Part shown: positions 18,347-27,038 of the stretch, in pieces
Numbering within the stretch: position 1 is the stretch's first letter
Layout of the letters: the number at the start of each line of letters is the position of its first letter
Source: Bradyrhizobium sp. Ec3.3
Lineage (GTDB): Bacteria > Pseudomonadota > Alphaproteobacteria > Rhizobiales > Xanthobacteraceae
DNA: 64,000 bases
Reading direction: 5' to 3'
NCBI RefSeq assembly: GCF_000472925.1
Contig: NZ_AXAS01000014.1
Location: forward strand, 62,001-126,000
Notes under the pieces: model-generated
What the model saw: only the letters and a program-made list of their open reading frames with translations
Databases searched by the model: none
What the model was told of the DNA's origin: nothing
Translations under genes and position numbers: made by a program

Positions 18347-18829
18347 ATGAGTGATGACTCGAAGGATGCCGGCCTTATGGCGCTGATCAGCGGCATTCTC
18401 GGCGGCAAGCGCGCGGAGCAACCAGCTTCCGAGCCGCATCCGCTCGCTGAGGCCTCCCCGTCAGCGCCGACGAGCGTGCCCGCAACCGCACCTCCGGCGC
18501 CCGAGATGCCGCCAACGCTCCAAGAAGAGCCTCTGGCCGCGTCCGCGCCGCCAAAGAAGCCCATCGTTCCCACGTCCGCCGGCAACCACGATGAAAAACG
18601 CGCGCGATTGCCGGCCGTGGCGATCGCCGACCTCGTCCTTGGGGAGCTTCGCAAAGTCGATGGCTTTCCGAAATCCGGGGTCTCGATCACCGTCTACGGA
18701 TATCGGCCCTGGAACGCTATGATCAAGTTCGCACCGTTCTCGACCACTTCCCAGAACGCCGCACGCCTGCGACATGCTCTACCCGACATCGTCTTCAAGC
18801 TTCGGCAATACGTCGATCTCGAGGGATAA
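18347..18829 (+). CDS. hypothetical protein with Pro/Ala-rich linker
   Basis: The 160-residue protein starts MSDDSKDAGLMALISGILGG, has a Pro/Ala/Glu-rich middle (about residues 25-80), and a folded-looking C-terminal domain (about 88-160) with IADLVLGELRKVDGFP and SITVYGYRPW. A GAGAGCC stretch precedes the ATG. I do not recognise a family. Confidence 0.6.
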   Translation: MSDDSKDAGLMALISGILGGKRAEQPASEPHPLAEASPSAPTSVPATAPPAPEMPPTLQEEPLAASAPPKKPIVPTSAGNHDEKRARLPAVAIADLVLGELRKVDGFPKSGVSITVYGYRPWNAMIKFAPFSTTSQNAARLRHALPDIVFKLRQYVDLEG

Positions 18830-19175
18830 CAGTGCCACCTTCTCTGATCGCACGGTCACCGCCTGCGGTGACCACCCGGTGACCGGGCTGAGCGACATCG
18901 CACGCCAGCCGGCCCTTGTACTCAACGCCACATCCGTTCCATGGCCATCTCGCCCATTCCTACGCAATTGCCAACGCTGGTCTTGCGGATCGCAATACGC
19001 TTGCCATGCCGCCCCGTGTTAACCCTGTCTCAGATCTTCTCCCCCTACCTGCGCCGGCTGGTTCGTTTCCGCCGCTAAGCCGCCTCATTGGATCTTTGCA
19101 ATCGTCTCCGATTTTCGGGAGCTCATTTCCGGCGGGCTTTGAGCGAGGCTTCCTCCTCGGACAGCGTGAAATCAG
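18830..19175. other. intergenic region without a convincing gene
   Basis: These 346 bases contain only short frames of poor quality. The promoter of the exported protein at 19176 is expected here. Confidence 0.4.
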
Positions 19176-19619
19176 ATGAGAGTGGCTCTCATCCTTGTTG
19201 GCCTCAGTACCCTCGCGGCGATGGAGTTCGAGACCCCGCCGCGCACGACAAAGCCTGTGAGCGAACCACCCGCTCAGGCGGCCGTTGGCTCGTCCGATAC
19301 GCTGACGACGGCGGACCGTCTCGTAATCCCGCACATGCTTGAAGCGCCACCGCAGCCGATCTCCTCGAGCGAAGTGATGCCTCCGCCGGATCAAATCTCA
19401 ATTGTTGCGCAAGAGCCTTCGAAGATCGTCAGGCAACGGAGCGCACGCGGAAGAAAATCCGCGGTTGTGCCGCCCAGAGCTCGGCCCGAGCAGCGAATTT
19501 CCAAGGCAACTGTGAAACTCAATCGCGCCAGGCCGGTCGCGGAGGTCAAACCCTGTCCGTCAGGTGTCTTCGACAGCCTGCTCCAGGCATTGAACCTACC
19601 ATCGCGATGCCAGACCTAG
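19176..19619 (+). CDS. exported protein with C-terminal Cys motif (paralogue A)
   Basis: The 147-residue protein has a short N-terminal hydrophobic segment (MRVALILVGLSTLAAMEF), a low-complexity Pro/Arg-rich body, and a C-terminal motif VKPCPSGVFDSLLQALNLPS ending in RC. The same C-terminal pattern, Cys-x-Ser ... LLxxLNL ... Cys, occurs in the protein at 21056, so the two are paralogues. Its stop overlaps the downstream transglycosylase gene by 13 bases. Confidence 0.55.
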   Translation: MRVALILVGLSTLAAMEFETPPRTTKPVSEPPAQAAVGSSDTLTTADRLVIPHMLEAPPQPISSSEVMPPPDQISIVAQEPSKIVRQRSARGRKSAVVPPRARPEQRISKATVKLNRARPVAEVKPCPSGVFDSLLQALNLPSRCQT

Positions 19620-20380
19620 CCCCACGATTCCTCTGTAATGAGGCGGCCGACGGCAAGGCGCGATGCCTCGCGCATGCGGCAGAGCAAACACACCGCCCCG
19701 GCGAAATCCGCCCCCCTCGCCCAGACGAGCGCGGGTACGTTGTCACCACTCGGGGATGGCTGTCCGCGGAATCCATCACAGCTGCACTTGGCGTGGCGAT
19801 TGGCCTGGCCTTCGTCGCAAGTTTCATCCTGTTCCGCGACGCGCATTTGAACCGGAAATTGATCGACAAGACGGCCGCAAAGGCATTGGTCGAGCGCATT
19901 ATCGTCGCCGAGTCCAATGGTGACTCGAATGCCAGGAACAAGCGGTCGAGTGCTACCGGTGCTGCCCAGTTTCTCGATGACACGTGGCTCGAAGCAGTTC
20001 GAAGGCACCGGCGCGATCTGATCCAGGGGCGCAGCGACAAGGACGTGCTGGACCTGCGGCGAGATCCCGAGCTTGCGCGAGAGATCACCACGCGACTGGT
20101 CGAGGAATATGCCGCGATCCTCAACAAGCGCGGTCTGCCGATCACACCCGGTTCTCTCTATCTCGTTCATTTCGCGGGACCGGCGGGTGCCGTAGCGCTA
20201 TTGTCCGCCGCGGAAAATGCCGATGCGGCTTCCCTTATGGCCGCCGCTGACGCGACGGGTCGGACCACACGCGACAAGCTGGTCAACGCCAATCCGTTCC
20301 TCAAGGCGCTGACGGTTGCCGACATCAAGGGGTGGGCAGATCGCAGGATGGCGGTAGGCACTTCGCCAGGACGCTTGTGA
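19607..20380 (+). CDS. membrane-anchored lytic transglycosylase-like protein
   Basis: The 257-residue protein has a basic N-terminal region, a transmembrane helix (about residues 57-76), then an SLT-type domain. The catalytic-Glu segment reads IIVAESNGDSNARNKRS and is followed by GAAQFLDDTWLEAV, the normal G-x-x-Q-x pattern. SLYLVHFAGPAGAVALL fits the second signature. It would cleave peptidoglycan glycan strands from the periplasmic face. The true start could be a later codon near the helix. Confidence 0.7.
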   Translation: MPDLAPRFLCNEAADGKARCLAHAAEQTHRPGEIRPPRPDERGYVVTTRGWLSAESITAALGVAIGLAFVASFILFRDAHLNRKLIDKTAAKALVERIIVAESNGDSNARNKRSSATGAAQFLDDTWLEAVRRHRRDLIQGRSDKDVLDLRRDPELAREITTRLVEEYAAILNKRGLPITPGSLYLVHFAGPAGAVALLSAAENADAASLMAAADATGRTTRDKLVNANPFLKALTVADIKGWADRRMAVGTSPGRL

Positions 20381-21055
20381 GAGCTAAAGAGGCCTCGCAA
20401 CAGCAGCAAAGAAGATTTTCCACGCAATCGATATCGTCGCGCGCGGACCAGCCCGGTGAGAGACGTGCCTCGCCAACCCCAGGACGGACAATGTCCATCC
20501 GGCGGCGGTTTCAATGCGCGTATGGTAGCGACCGGACCAAAGCCTCATCGACAGCCAAGGGCCGGCGGCCAGCGCCTCTAGTCCGTCTTGGCCTCATGCG
20601 CTCGGATCAGCGCGAGATTTTTCAGAACGCGCTCGGCCAATGACTCCTGTTCGGAATCGCGCTCGCGATGCGAACGTTGGCCTGTCTCATAGTTCGCGAG
20701 GTCCTTGCGGTCGTTATCTACCGCCCAACGAAGCCGACCGATGGATTTCATCGAATTTGCCCGCCAAAATGTGCCCAAATCGGCGGCCCAGCACACTGCC
20801 CCCGCCGAAACGTGTGCCGGGCCTAGCCAGTCTTCGCTGGTCGAACGCTGACCGGCTAGTGTCGATATTGGGGCAAAAATGTGATTTTGGAAATTGCTCG
20901 GCTGCAACACTCGATAGAATTCAGAAGCGCCGCGCCAGCAAGCTTGAGACGGCGCCGGCAAGCTGGGCCCATTCCATTGCAAGGAGCCCCTCGTCTTATT
21001 CTGGGCTGATTCCGACGCGACGCTTGGATCTGAGCAACGCTCGGGACCAACCGGC
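20381..21055. other. region with one possible small gene
   Basis: Besides the possible small leftward gene at 20578, no frame is convincing. The long frames 20640-21059 plus and 20578-21303 minus lack signal peptides, domains or coherent composition for most of their length. Confidence 0.4.
20578..20751 (-). CDS. possible 57-residue helical protein
   Basis: The ATG at 20751 begins MKSIGRLRWAVDNDRKDLAN and continues as a charged helix (QESLAERVLKNLALIRAHEA). The composition is coding-like over this stretch only. No ribosome binding site is obvious, so confidence is limited. Confidence 0.35.
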   Translation of the reverse strand: MKSIGRLRWAVDNDRKDLANYETGQRSHRERDSEQESLAERVLKNLALIRAHEAKTD

Positions 21056-21517
21056 ATGATCAGGGTTATTGCCGTTTGCACAGTATGCGTGGTTGGCGTG
21101 GTTTCCCCGCTCGGCCCCAGCCGCGCGCCAGCACCCGATACCGACGTTGGCATGGCGTCGGATTTTCCGGCGGTCAGCGGCAACAAAAGCGATCGACTTC
21201 CGATCCGCGCCGAAGCAATCGCGCCCAAGGCCGCCGTTGAGGCGGATAAGCCGGCAGTACCGACACCCCAGATCGCTGTTGCTGCGCCGGCGGTCGAGCC
21301 CAAGACGGATCAAACGCAGCCCAGGTTCATTTCCCGTCACTGGCACGACCCGACTGCTTCGAAATACACGATCCAAAAACGCAGTGCCGCTGATGCGAAG
21401 AGGTCACAGACACCTTCGGTCGAAAAGCCAAAGCAAGCGACTGAAGTGAAAAACTGCAGCTCAGACGGATTGGCCCCTCTTCTGAGGCAGCTCAATCTGC
21501 AGCCGCCCTGCGACTGA
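21056..21517 (+). CDS. exported protein with C-terminal Cys motif (paralogue B)
   Basis: The 153-residue protein has a signal-like N-terminus (MIRVIAVCTVCVVGVVSPLG), a Pro/Ala/Lys-rich body, and a C-terminal motif VKNCSSDGLAPLLRQLNLQP ending in PC. The terminal motif matches the protein at 19176 (VKxCxS ... LLxxLNL ... C). The two cysteines probably form a disulfide in the periplasm. Function unknown. Confidence 0.55.
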   Translation: MIRVIAVCTVCVVGVVSPLGPSRAPAPDTDVGMASDFPAVSGNKSDRLPIRAEAIAPKAAVEADKPAVPTPQIAVAAPAVEPKTDQTQPRFISRHWHDPTASKYTIQKRSAADAKRSQTPSVEKPKQATEVKNCSSDGLAPLLRQLNLQPPCD

Positions 21518-22060
21518 CGAGCTCCAGCGCAGGGCGCATCGCAGTACGATCAAGCGAAATCCAGCCTGCGTCGTTCTTTCGTTGTCAGTGCGATGCGCAG
21601 GATCGAAATGATTGTCCGCGTCTGCATCCGGGCTGGCTGGAGGCGAGCGCATCGCGCTGTTGACGCGAGCGCACATCCTGACCACCACGTCGGTCCGCCG
21701 CCTCCGCGGGCCACCCGCCTGTGCGTCCGAAGTGGGTGGCCCGCTTCCGAGGGCTGGATTTGAGCAGGGAGGCTCACGCCAGCTTGCTCGCCTCGCGATT
21801 AGACGGCCAGTCCACCAGGCCCGCAATTGAGAAACAGGATTACCCCCGCTCAGTCGACAATCACTTCGACATAAAATCATCGAAGCCAAAGAAATGGACC
21901 GACAGCGAGCGACGTTTTGTCCGTACAAGACGCCTGGTTCGGCGCCACCTTGCCATAATGGAATGGGCACCTCGGATTCGATCCGGAGCCCGGCCGGTCG
22001 TTTGTTCGTGACCGGACATCCTATATGATGATCGGTGAGCCAGCTTGTTGGAGGATCGCG
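21518..22060. other. intergenic region without a convincing gene
   Basis: Multiple overlapping frames occur on both strands, none with a recognisable domain. Sequence near 21990 looks superficially like a tRNA T-arm but no tRNA can be folded around it. Confidence 0.4.
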
Positions 22061-22183
22061 ATGAGGGCTTTCATCCTTGCCTGTGTTGCGACGATCGTAA
22101 TCGCTGCGATTGGAGTTGCCGTGCTCGACAGCGTACAGCAACCCGTCGCAGAAGCCTTTGCGACGACGGGCGTGCGTCTGTAG
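22061..22183 (+). CDS. 40-residue exported or anchored miniprotein
   Basis: A good GGAGG lies 7 bases before the ATG. MRAFILACVATIVIAAIGVA is a single hydrophobic segment followed by a short polar tail (VLDSVQQPVAEAF). It resembles a miniprotein I recall from many bradyrhizobia. Function unknown. It is convergent with the FDH gamma gene. Confidence 0.6.
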   Translation: MRAFILACVATIVIAAIGVAVLDSVQQPVAEAFATTGVRL

Positions 22184-22200
22184 GCAATGCGCCGCCAGCC

Positions 22201-23193
22201 CTATTCGGCTGCGGATGCAGCACGATGCGTTTGCGGCTGTGCCGACTGCTGCTCGAGCCACAGGCTGTGGTGCTCGCGCGCCCAATTGATATCCACCTCG
22301 CCCGATCCCATCGCCTCGAAGGCCCCTTCCATCCCGATCGTGCCGATGTAAATGTGAGCGATCATCGCGGCGATAAACAGCACGGCCACGACGGAGTGAA
22401 CGATCTGGGCAATCTGCATGCCCTCGATTCCCGTCAGGTAGAAGGGAAACATGAGCTGATACCCGGTCACGGCGACGAGGCCACCGCCGATCACAACGAT
22501 CCAGTAGATCCCCTTTTGGCCGGCGTTGAAGCGACGTGCCGGCGGATGATCGTGTCCGAACAGCCCGCCTCCGCGCTTGATCCACTCCAGATCCACCTTG
22601 TTCGGGATATTGCCGCCGATCCACATCAGAAAGATCAGCACGACGCCGATCGTGAAGGGGAAGCTCAAATAATTGTGAGCAAATTTCGCCCATAGCGACC
22701 ATTCCGAGAAAGCGTCAAATCCAATCAGCGGAAGCAGCAGCGGCCGCCCGAACGTGATGTTCAGTCCCGAGATCGCCAGGATGACGAAGCAGGTCGCGGT
22801 CATCCAGTGCACGAAACGCTCAAATGTGTTGAATCGCACGATGGTACGGCCCGATCGTCCGCTTTCGAGGCGAACCATGCCGCGCGTCAAATAGTAGATC
22901 ACGAGAACGGCCAACATGCCGAGGATGGCAACGCCGCCGATCCAGCGCAGCGCGACGTTGCGGAATTCACGCCACTCGCGGCCAGCCGGTTGCATCAGCA
23001 CGCTGGAGCGCTGGTCGGGAATGCTGACGCGCCCCTGGATCCGGTCCATCTCCTGGAGCAACTGGCGTTCGTTGACCGAACTCGCCGTCGGATTGACCTG
23101 CTGCGCCGCCGACGGCGCCGGAACTGCCGTGATCAACAGAAGCAACGCCCACGCGCCGATGGCTGGACGAATGAACCTTGCAAATGAGGACAT
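22201..23193 (-). CDS. formate dehydrogenase gamma subunit (cytochrome b556)
   Basis: This 330-residue protein has a signal-like N-terminus (residues 1-30), a periplasmic stretch, and about five transmembrane segments. The FNTFERFVHWMTATCFVILA segment and the later IVHSVVAVLFIAAMIAHIYI carry histidines that fit heme b ligands of FdnI/FdoI-type subunits. It anchors the catalytic dimer and passes electrons from the beta subunit to quinone. It is the last gene of the leftward FDH operon, about 43 bases after the beta gene. Confidence 0.9.
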   Translation of the reverse strand: MSSFARFIRPAIGAWALLLLITAVPAPSAAQQVNPTASSVNERQLLQEMDRIQGRVSIPDQRSSVLMQPAGREWREFRNVALRWIGGVAILGMLAVLVIYYLTRGMVRLESGRSGRTIVRFNTFERFVHWMTATCFVILAISGLNITFGRPLLLPLIGFDAFSEWSLWAKFAHNYLSFPFTIGVVLIFLMWIGGNIPNKVDLEWIKRGGGLFGHDHPPARRFNAGQKGIYWIVVIGGGLVAVTGYQLMFPFYLTGIEGMQIAQIVHSVVAVLFIAAMIAHIYIGTIGMEGAFEAMGSGEVDINWAREHHSLWLEQQSAQPQTHRAASAAE

Positions 23194-23236
23194 GAGCTCC
23201 TCCTCGGCATTTGTACCGCGTCGCCCGCGGCCTGCA

Positions 23237-23833
23237 TCAGGACTCGATCGTCTCGCGATAGGCAGTCTTCCAGCCCCACGCGCCTGAGCCGTAACCGCGC
23301 TTCAGCACCCGCTCCTTATAGATCTGGGCGATGATCTCGCCGTCGCCGGCGAGCAGCGACTTGGTCGAGCACATCTCGGCGCACAGCGGCAGCTTGCCTT
23401 CGGCGAGACGGTTCGCACCGTATTTCTCGTATTCCTCCTTGCTGCCATCAGCCTCGGGGCCGCCGGCGCAATAGGTGCATTTGTCCATCTTGCCGCGCGA
23501 GCCGAAATTGCCGATCTTCGGATATTGCGGCGCGCCAAACGGACAGGCGTAGAAGCAGTAGCCGCAGCCGATGCAGAGATCCTTGGAGTGCAGAACCACG
23601 CCGTCGGCGGTGGTGTAGAAACAGTTCACCGGACACACTGCCGCACAAGGCGCATCCGTGCAGTGCATACAGGCCATCGAGACCGACCGTTCGCCCGGCT
23701 TGCCGTCGGCGATGGTAACGACCCGACGCCGGTTGATGCCCCACGGCACCTCGTGCTCGTTCTTGCAGGCCGTCACGCAGGCGTTGCACTCGATGCAACG
23801 GTCGGCGTCGCAGAGAAATTTCATACGTGCCAT
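23237..23833 (-). CDS. formate dehydrogenase beta subunit, four [4Fe-4S] ferredoxin
   Basis: The 198-residue protein carries four cysteine groups: CDADRCIECNACVTACKNE, CMHCTDAPCAAVCPVNC, CIGCGYCFYACPFG, and a split CTYC ... CAEMC. These bind four [4Fe-4S] clusters relaying electrons from the alpha to the gamma subunit. It is shorter than FdnH (about 290 residues) because the C-terminal membrane helix is missing. It lies 12 bases after the alpha gene. Confidence 0.93.
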   Translation of the reverse strand: MARMKFLCDADRCIECNACVTACKNEHEVPWGINRRRVVTIADGKPGERSVSMACMHCTDAPCAAVCPVNCFYTTADGVVLHSKDLCIGCGYCFYACPFGAPQYPKIGNFGSRGKMDKCTYCAGGPEADGSKEEYEKYGANRLAEGKLPLCAEMCSTKSLLAGDGEIIAQIYKERVLKRGYGSGAWGWKTAYRETIES

Positions 23834-23845
23834 CGTCGTTGCTCC

Positions 23846-26788
23846 CTAAGCCGCCGCGATCTGGCAGAGTGTGACCTTGGGCTCCTGCATGCCCGTCGCG
23901 GGGTCGTATCCGTAGGTGGTAATCGTGTTGGCGCTTTCGCCGAGCACGATCGGGTCGGTGCCCTTCGGGTAGTTGCCGCGAAGATCCTTGCCCGCAAACC
24001 AGCCACCGAAGTGGAAGGGCATCCAGGCAACGCCCTTTCCGACACGCTCGGTGACGAGCGCTTTCATCCTCGCTCTGGAATTGTTCTCGGCGCCTGTGAC
24101 CCAGACCCAGCCGCCGTCCTTGATGCCGCGATCGGCGGCATCGCCAGGATTGATCTCGATGAACATGTCCTGCTGCAATTCGGCGAGCCAGGGGTTGGTG
24201 CGGGTCTCCTCACCGCCGCCCTCATATTCGACCAGACGGCCTGACGACAGGATGAGCGGGAACTGTTTTGCGATTCCCTTCTCCACCGCAGCCTTCTGCA
24301 CGGAGAAGCCGATATTGGGCACGCGGAACTGCTTGGCGTCGGGCAGCGTCGGATATTTGGCGACGAGGTCGACGCGCGGCGTGTAGATCGGCTCGCGGTG
24401 AACAGGAATCGGATCGGGCAGACCGAAGGCATTCATACGCGCCTTGCCGTTGCCATAGGGAACACAGCCATGTGCCAGCGCCACGCGCTGGATGCCGCCC
24501 GACAGATCGAGCGCCCAGGACACCGTGTCCGGATTGGCCGGATTGATCTTGTTGATCACGGCCATTTCCGCTTCGGTGAGGTCGGTGTCCCAGCCGAGCT
24601 TCTTCAGGCTCGCCAGGGTGAATTCCGGATATCCGTCCTGGATACCTGATCCCAGCGAGTACGAGCCGTCCGCGAGCAGGCTGACTTTCCGCGTCGTGCC
24701 GTCCGGCAGTTTCTCCTCGCGCTCGATGCCGAAACGCGGCCGGAACGTGCCGCCGCCGTCCATCACGTGCAGATTGGTATTGTAGAGCAGCGGCGTACCG
24801 GGATGCTTGACCTCCGGTGACCCCCAGCACGGCCAGGGCAGGCCGTAATAGTCGCCGCCGACCTCGGGGTCGTCCTTGGGCGCCCGCATGGTCAGCATGT
24901 CGAACTTCGCCTGGTTCTTCATGTGCGCCTTGAGGCGCTCCGGCGATTGCCCGCAATAGCCGGTCGACCAGCTGCCGCGGTTCATCTCGCGCAGTACATC
25001 CTCTGCTTCAGGAAGATTGTTCTCGACCTTGATTTTCTTGAACATCTGGTCGGCGAAGCCGAGCTTCTTCGCCATCCGGTAGATGACCTCGAGATCATCC
25101 TTCGATTCGAAGATCGGCTTCACGATCTGCTCGCCCCATTGCAGCGAGCGGTTGGAGGCGACGCGCGACCCCTTGCACTCGAATTGCGTGGCAACAGGCA
25201 GAATGTAGATGCCATCCCTGCGTCCCGCTTCGACTGCGAGCGAGGCCCAGGTCGTCGGATGCGGATCGGCGATGACGAGCAGCTCGAGCGCCTTCAGGCC
25301 ATTGAGGGATTCAGGAATACGCGTGATGCTGTTGGAGGCGTGTCCCTGCACGAACACCGCCTTCACGTTGTCCTTCTGCGCGACCTGATCCTTCGGCAGC
25401 GTTACCGCCTCGAACCAGCGGGTCAGCGGGATACCGGGGGTTTCCATGATCTGTTTGGAGTCGAAACGCGACTTCAGGAAGTCGTAGTCGACTTCCCAAA
25501 CCCGCGACCAATGCTTCCAGGCGCCCTCGGCGAGGCCGTAGTAGAACGGTAGCGTGACGATATCGAGCCCGACATCGGTTGCGCCCTGCACGTTGTCATG
25601 GCCACGGAAGATGTTGGCGCCGGCGCCGGCCTTGCCGACATTGCCGGTCATCAAGAGCGCGATGCAACTCGCCCGTACGTTCGCGGTGCCGACGGTCTTC
25701 TGGGTCTGGCCCATGGCCCAGATCAGCGTCGCCGGCTTCTCGGTGGCGAACATCTTGGCGACGCGCTTGAGCTGCTCGCCGGGAATACCGGTGACACGCT
25801 CGACCTCATCCGGAGGCCACTTCTCAACTTCCTTCTTGAGGTCGTCGAAACCGTAGACGCGCTGCCGGATGAATTCCTTCTCCTCCCAGCCGTTCTGGAG
25901 GATATGCCACATCATGCCGTAGAGCACGGGGATGTCAGTGCCTGGCCGCATCCGAACATATTCCGTCGCATGTGCGGCCGTGCGCGTCAGGCGCGGGTCG
26001 ATGACGACAAAGTTGGCCTTTTGCAGCTCCTTGCCTTCGAGAAGATGTTGCAAGGAGACCGGATGCGCCTCGGCCGGATTGCCGCCCAAGATGACCTGTG
26101 TCTTCGCATTGCGGATATCATTGTAGCTGTTGGTCATCGCGCCGTAACCCCAGGTGTTGGCGACGCCGGTGACGGTCGTTGAATGGCAGATGCGGGCCTG
26201 GTGATCGGTGTTGTTGGTGCCCCAGAACGCACCTAACTTGCGGAACAGGTAGGCGCCCTCGTTGGTCATCTTGGCCGAGCCAAGCCAATAGACGGAATCG
26301 GGACCCGACTTCTCGCGTACAGTTTGAAGCTTGTCCCCGATCTCGTTGATCGCGGTATCCCAGGACACGCGGGTCCACTGCCCGTCGACCAGCTTCATCG
26401 GATAGCGTAGCCGCCGCTCGCTATGCACGAGTTCGCGCACGGAAGCGCCCTTGGCGCAGTGCGAGCCGCGATTGATCGGGGAATCCCAGCTCGGCTCCTG
26501 GCCGATCCACACCCCATTCAAGACCTCCGCCGTGACCGTGCACCCGACCGAGCAATGCGTGCAGATGCTCTTGCGAACGGTTGCGCCTGTTGTGAGCGGA
26601 CCAGCCATCGCCGCTTCCGCCTTGCGCACGCTGCCGACCGGCATGGTCCCGAGCGCGGCGAGCGCGCCGCCGGCAAGACCGGATTTGCGCAGGAAACTGC
26701 GGCGGTCGAGACCGCCGGCCTGACCTGCAAGGGACTCCGCGACGGAGCCGTGACGCTGGGAATGCTGGTGTGTTCGCTTGATCAGCAC
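23846..26788 (-). CDS. formate dehydrogenase alpha subunit, Mo/W-bis-MGD, cysteine type
   Basis: The 980-residue catalytic subunit oxidises formate to CO2. A Tat signal sits at residues 29-41 (RRSFLRKSGLAGG), predicting a periplasmic active site. One [4Fe-4S] cluster is bound by Cys76, Cys79, Cys83 and Cys111. The metal ligand is Cys201 followed by His202 (QARICHSTTV), where FdnG has selenocysteine; no in-frame UGA is needed. Molybdopterin-domain motifs follow, including GGNPAEAHPVS and GHASNSITR. It lies 2 bases after the Tat miniprotein gene. Confidence 0.96.
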   Translation of the reverse strand: MLIKRTHQHSQRHGSVAESLAGQAGGLDRRSFLRKSGLAGGALAALGTMPVGSVRKAEAAMAGPLTTGATVRKSICTHCSVGCTVTAEVLNGVWIGQEPSWDSPINRGSHCAKGASVRELVHSERRLRYPMKLVDGQWTRVSWDTAINEIGDKLQTVREKSGPDSVYWLGSAKMTNEGAYLFRKLGAFWGTNNTDHQARICHSTTVTGVANTWGYGAMTNSYNDIRNAKTQVILGGNPAEAHPVSLQHLLEGKELQKANFVVIDPRLTRTAAHATEYVRMRPGTDIPVLYGMMWHILQNGWEEKEFIRQRVYGFDDLKKEVEKWPPDEVERVTGIPGEQLKRVAKMFATEKPATLIWAMGQTQKTVGTANVRASCIALLMTGNVGKAGAGANIFRGHDNVQGATDVGLDIVTLPFYYGLAEGAWKHWSRVWEVDYDFLKSRFDSKQIMETPGIPLTRWFEAVTLPKDQVAQKDNVKAVFVQGHASNSITRIPESLNGLKALELLVIADPHPTTWASLAVEAGRRDGIYILPVATQFECKGSRVASNRSLQWGEQIVKPIFESKDDLEVIYRMAKKLGFADQMFKKIKVENNLPEAEDVLREMNRGSWSTGYCGQSPERLKAHMKNQAKFDMLTMRAPKDDPEVGGDYYGLPWPCWGSPEVKHPGTPLLYNTNLHVMDGGGTFRPRFGIEREEKLPDGTTRKVSLLADGSYSLGSGIQDGYPEFTLASLKKLGWDTDLTEAEMAVINKINPANPDTVSWALDLSGGIQRVALAHGCVPYGNGKARMNAFGLPDPIPVHREPIYTPRVDLVAKYPTLPDAKQFRVPNIGFSVQKAAVEKGIAKQFPLILSSGRLVEYEGGGEETRTNPWLAELQQDMFIEINPGDAADRGIKDGGWVWVTGAENNSRARMKALVTERVGKGVAWMPFHFGGWFAGKDLRGNYPKGTDPIVLGESANTITTYGYDPATGMQEPKVTLCQIAAA

Positions 26789-26790
26789 GG

Positions 26791-27009
26791 TCAGCCTCCC
26801 TTAGCCGGATAACGATTGACGCGGTAAAAGGCCTTGACGTGATCCGATTCCTTGTAGCGCGCCTTGCGCTTCTCATCGTTGGTCTCACTGTCGGCCTCGG
26901 CGGACCCGACCAGCGGTGTCGCGAGCGTCGCGCCGGCACCGACCGTGCCGATGCCGACCTTGCGCAGGAAGTCGCGGCGACCGGCTGTGGTTTTCCTGTC
27001 TCCACTCAT
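26791..27009 (-). CDS. formate dehydrogenase region Tat-signal miniprotein
   Basis: This 72-residue protein has a twin-arginine motif, GRRDFLRKVGIG, near residue 10, followed by a hydrophobic stretch and a short charged mature part ending in YRVNRYPAKGG. It fits the small Tat-target family found directly upstream of FDH alpha genes. It may escort or structurally support the alpha subunit. The role is inferred from position only. Confidence 0.8.
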   Translation of the reverse strand: MSGDRKTTAGRRDFLRKVGIGTVGAGATLATPLVGSAEADSETNDEKRKARYKESDHVKAFYRVNRYPAKGG

Positions 27010-27038
27010 CGCATCTCTCCTGGACCAGCGCGTGCTGG

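Noticed and set aside
20578..21303. 241-codon minus-strand frame
   Set aside because: Only its last 57 codons look coding-like; the rest is antisense to the exported protein at 21056 or random.
21980..22030. T-arm-like GGATTCGATCC sequence suggesting a tRNA
   Set aside because: No acceptor, D or anticodon stem could be folded around it; it is just a short palindrome.
23846..26788. Selenocysteine in FDH alpha
   Set aside because: The metal-ligand position is a normal Cys codon (residue 201); no in-frame UGA occurs.
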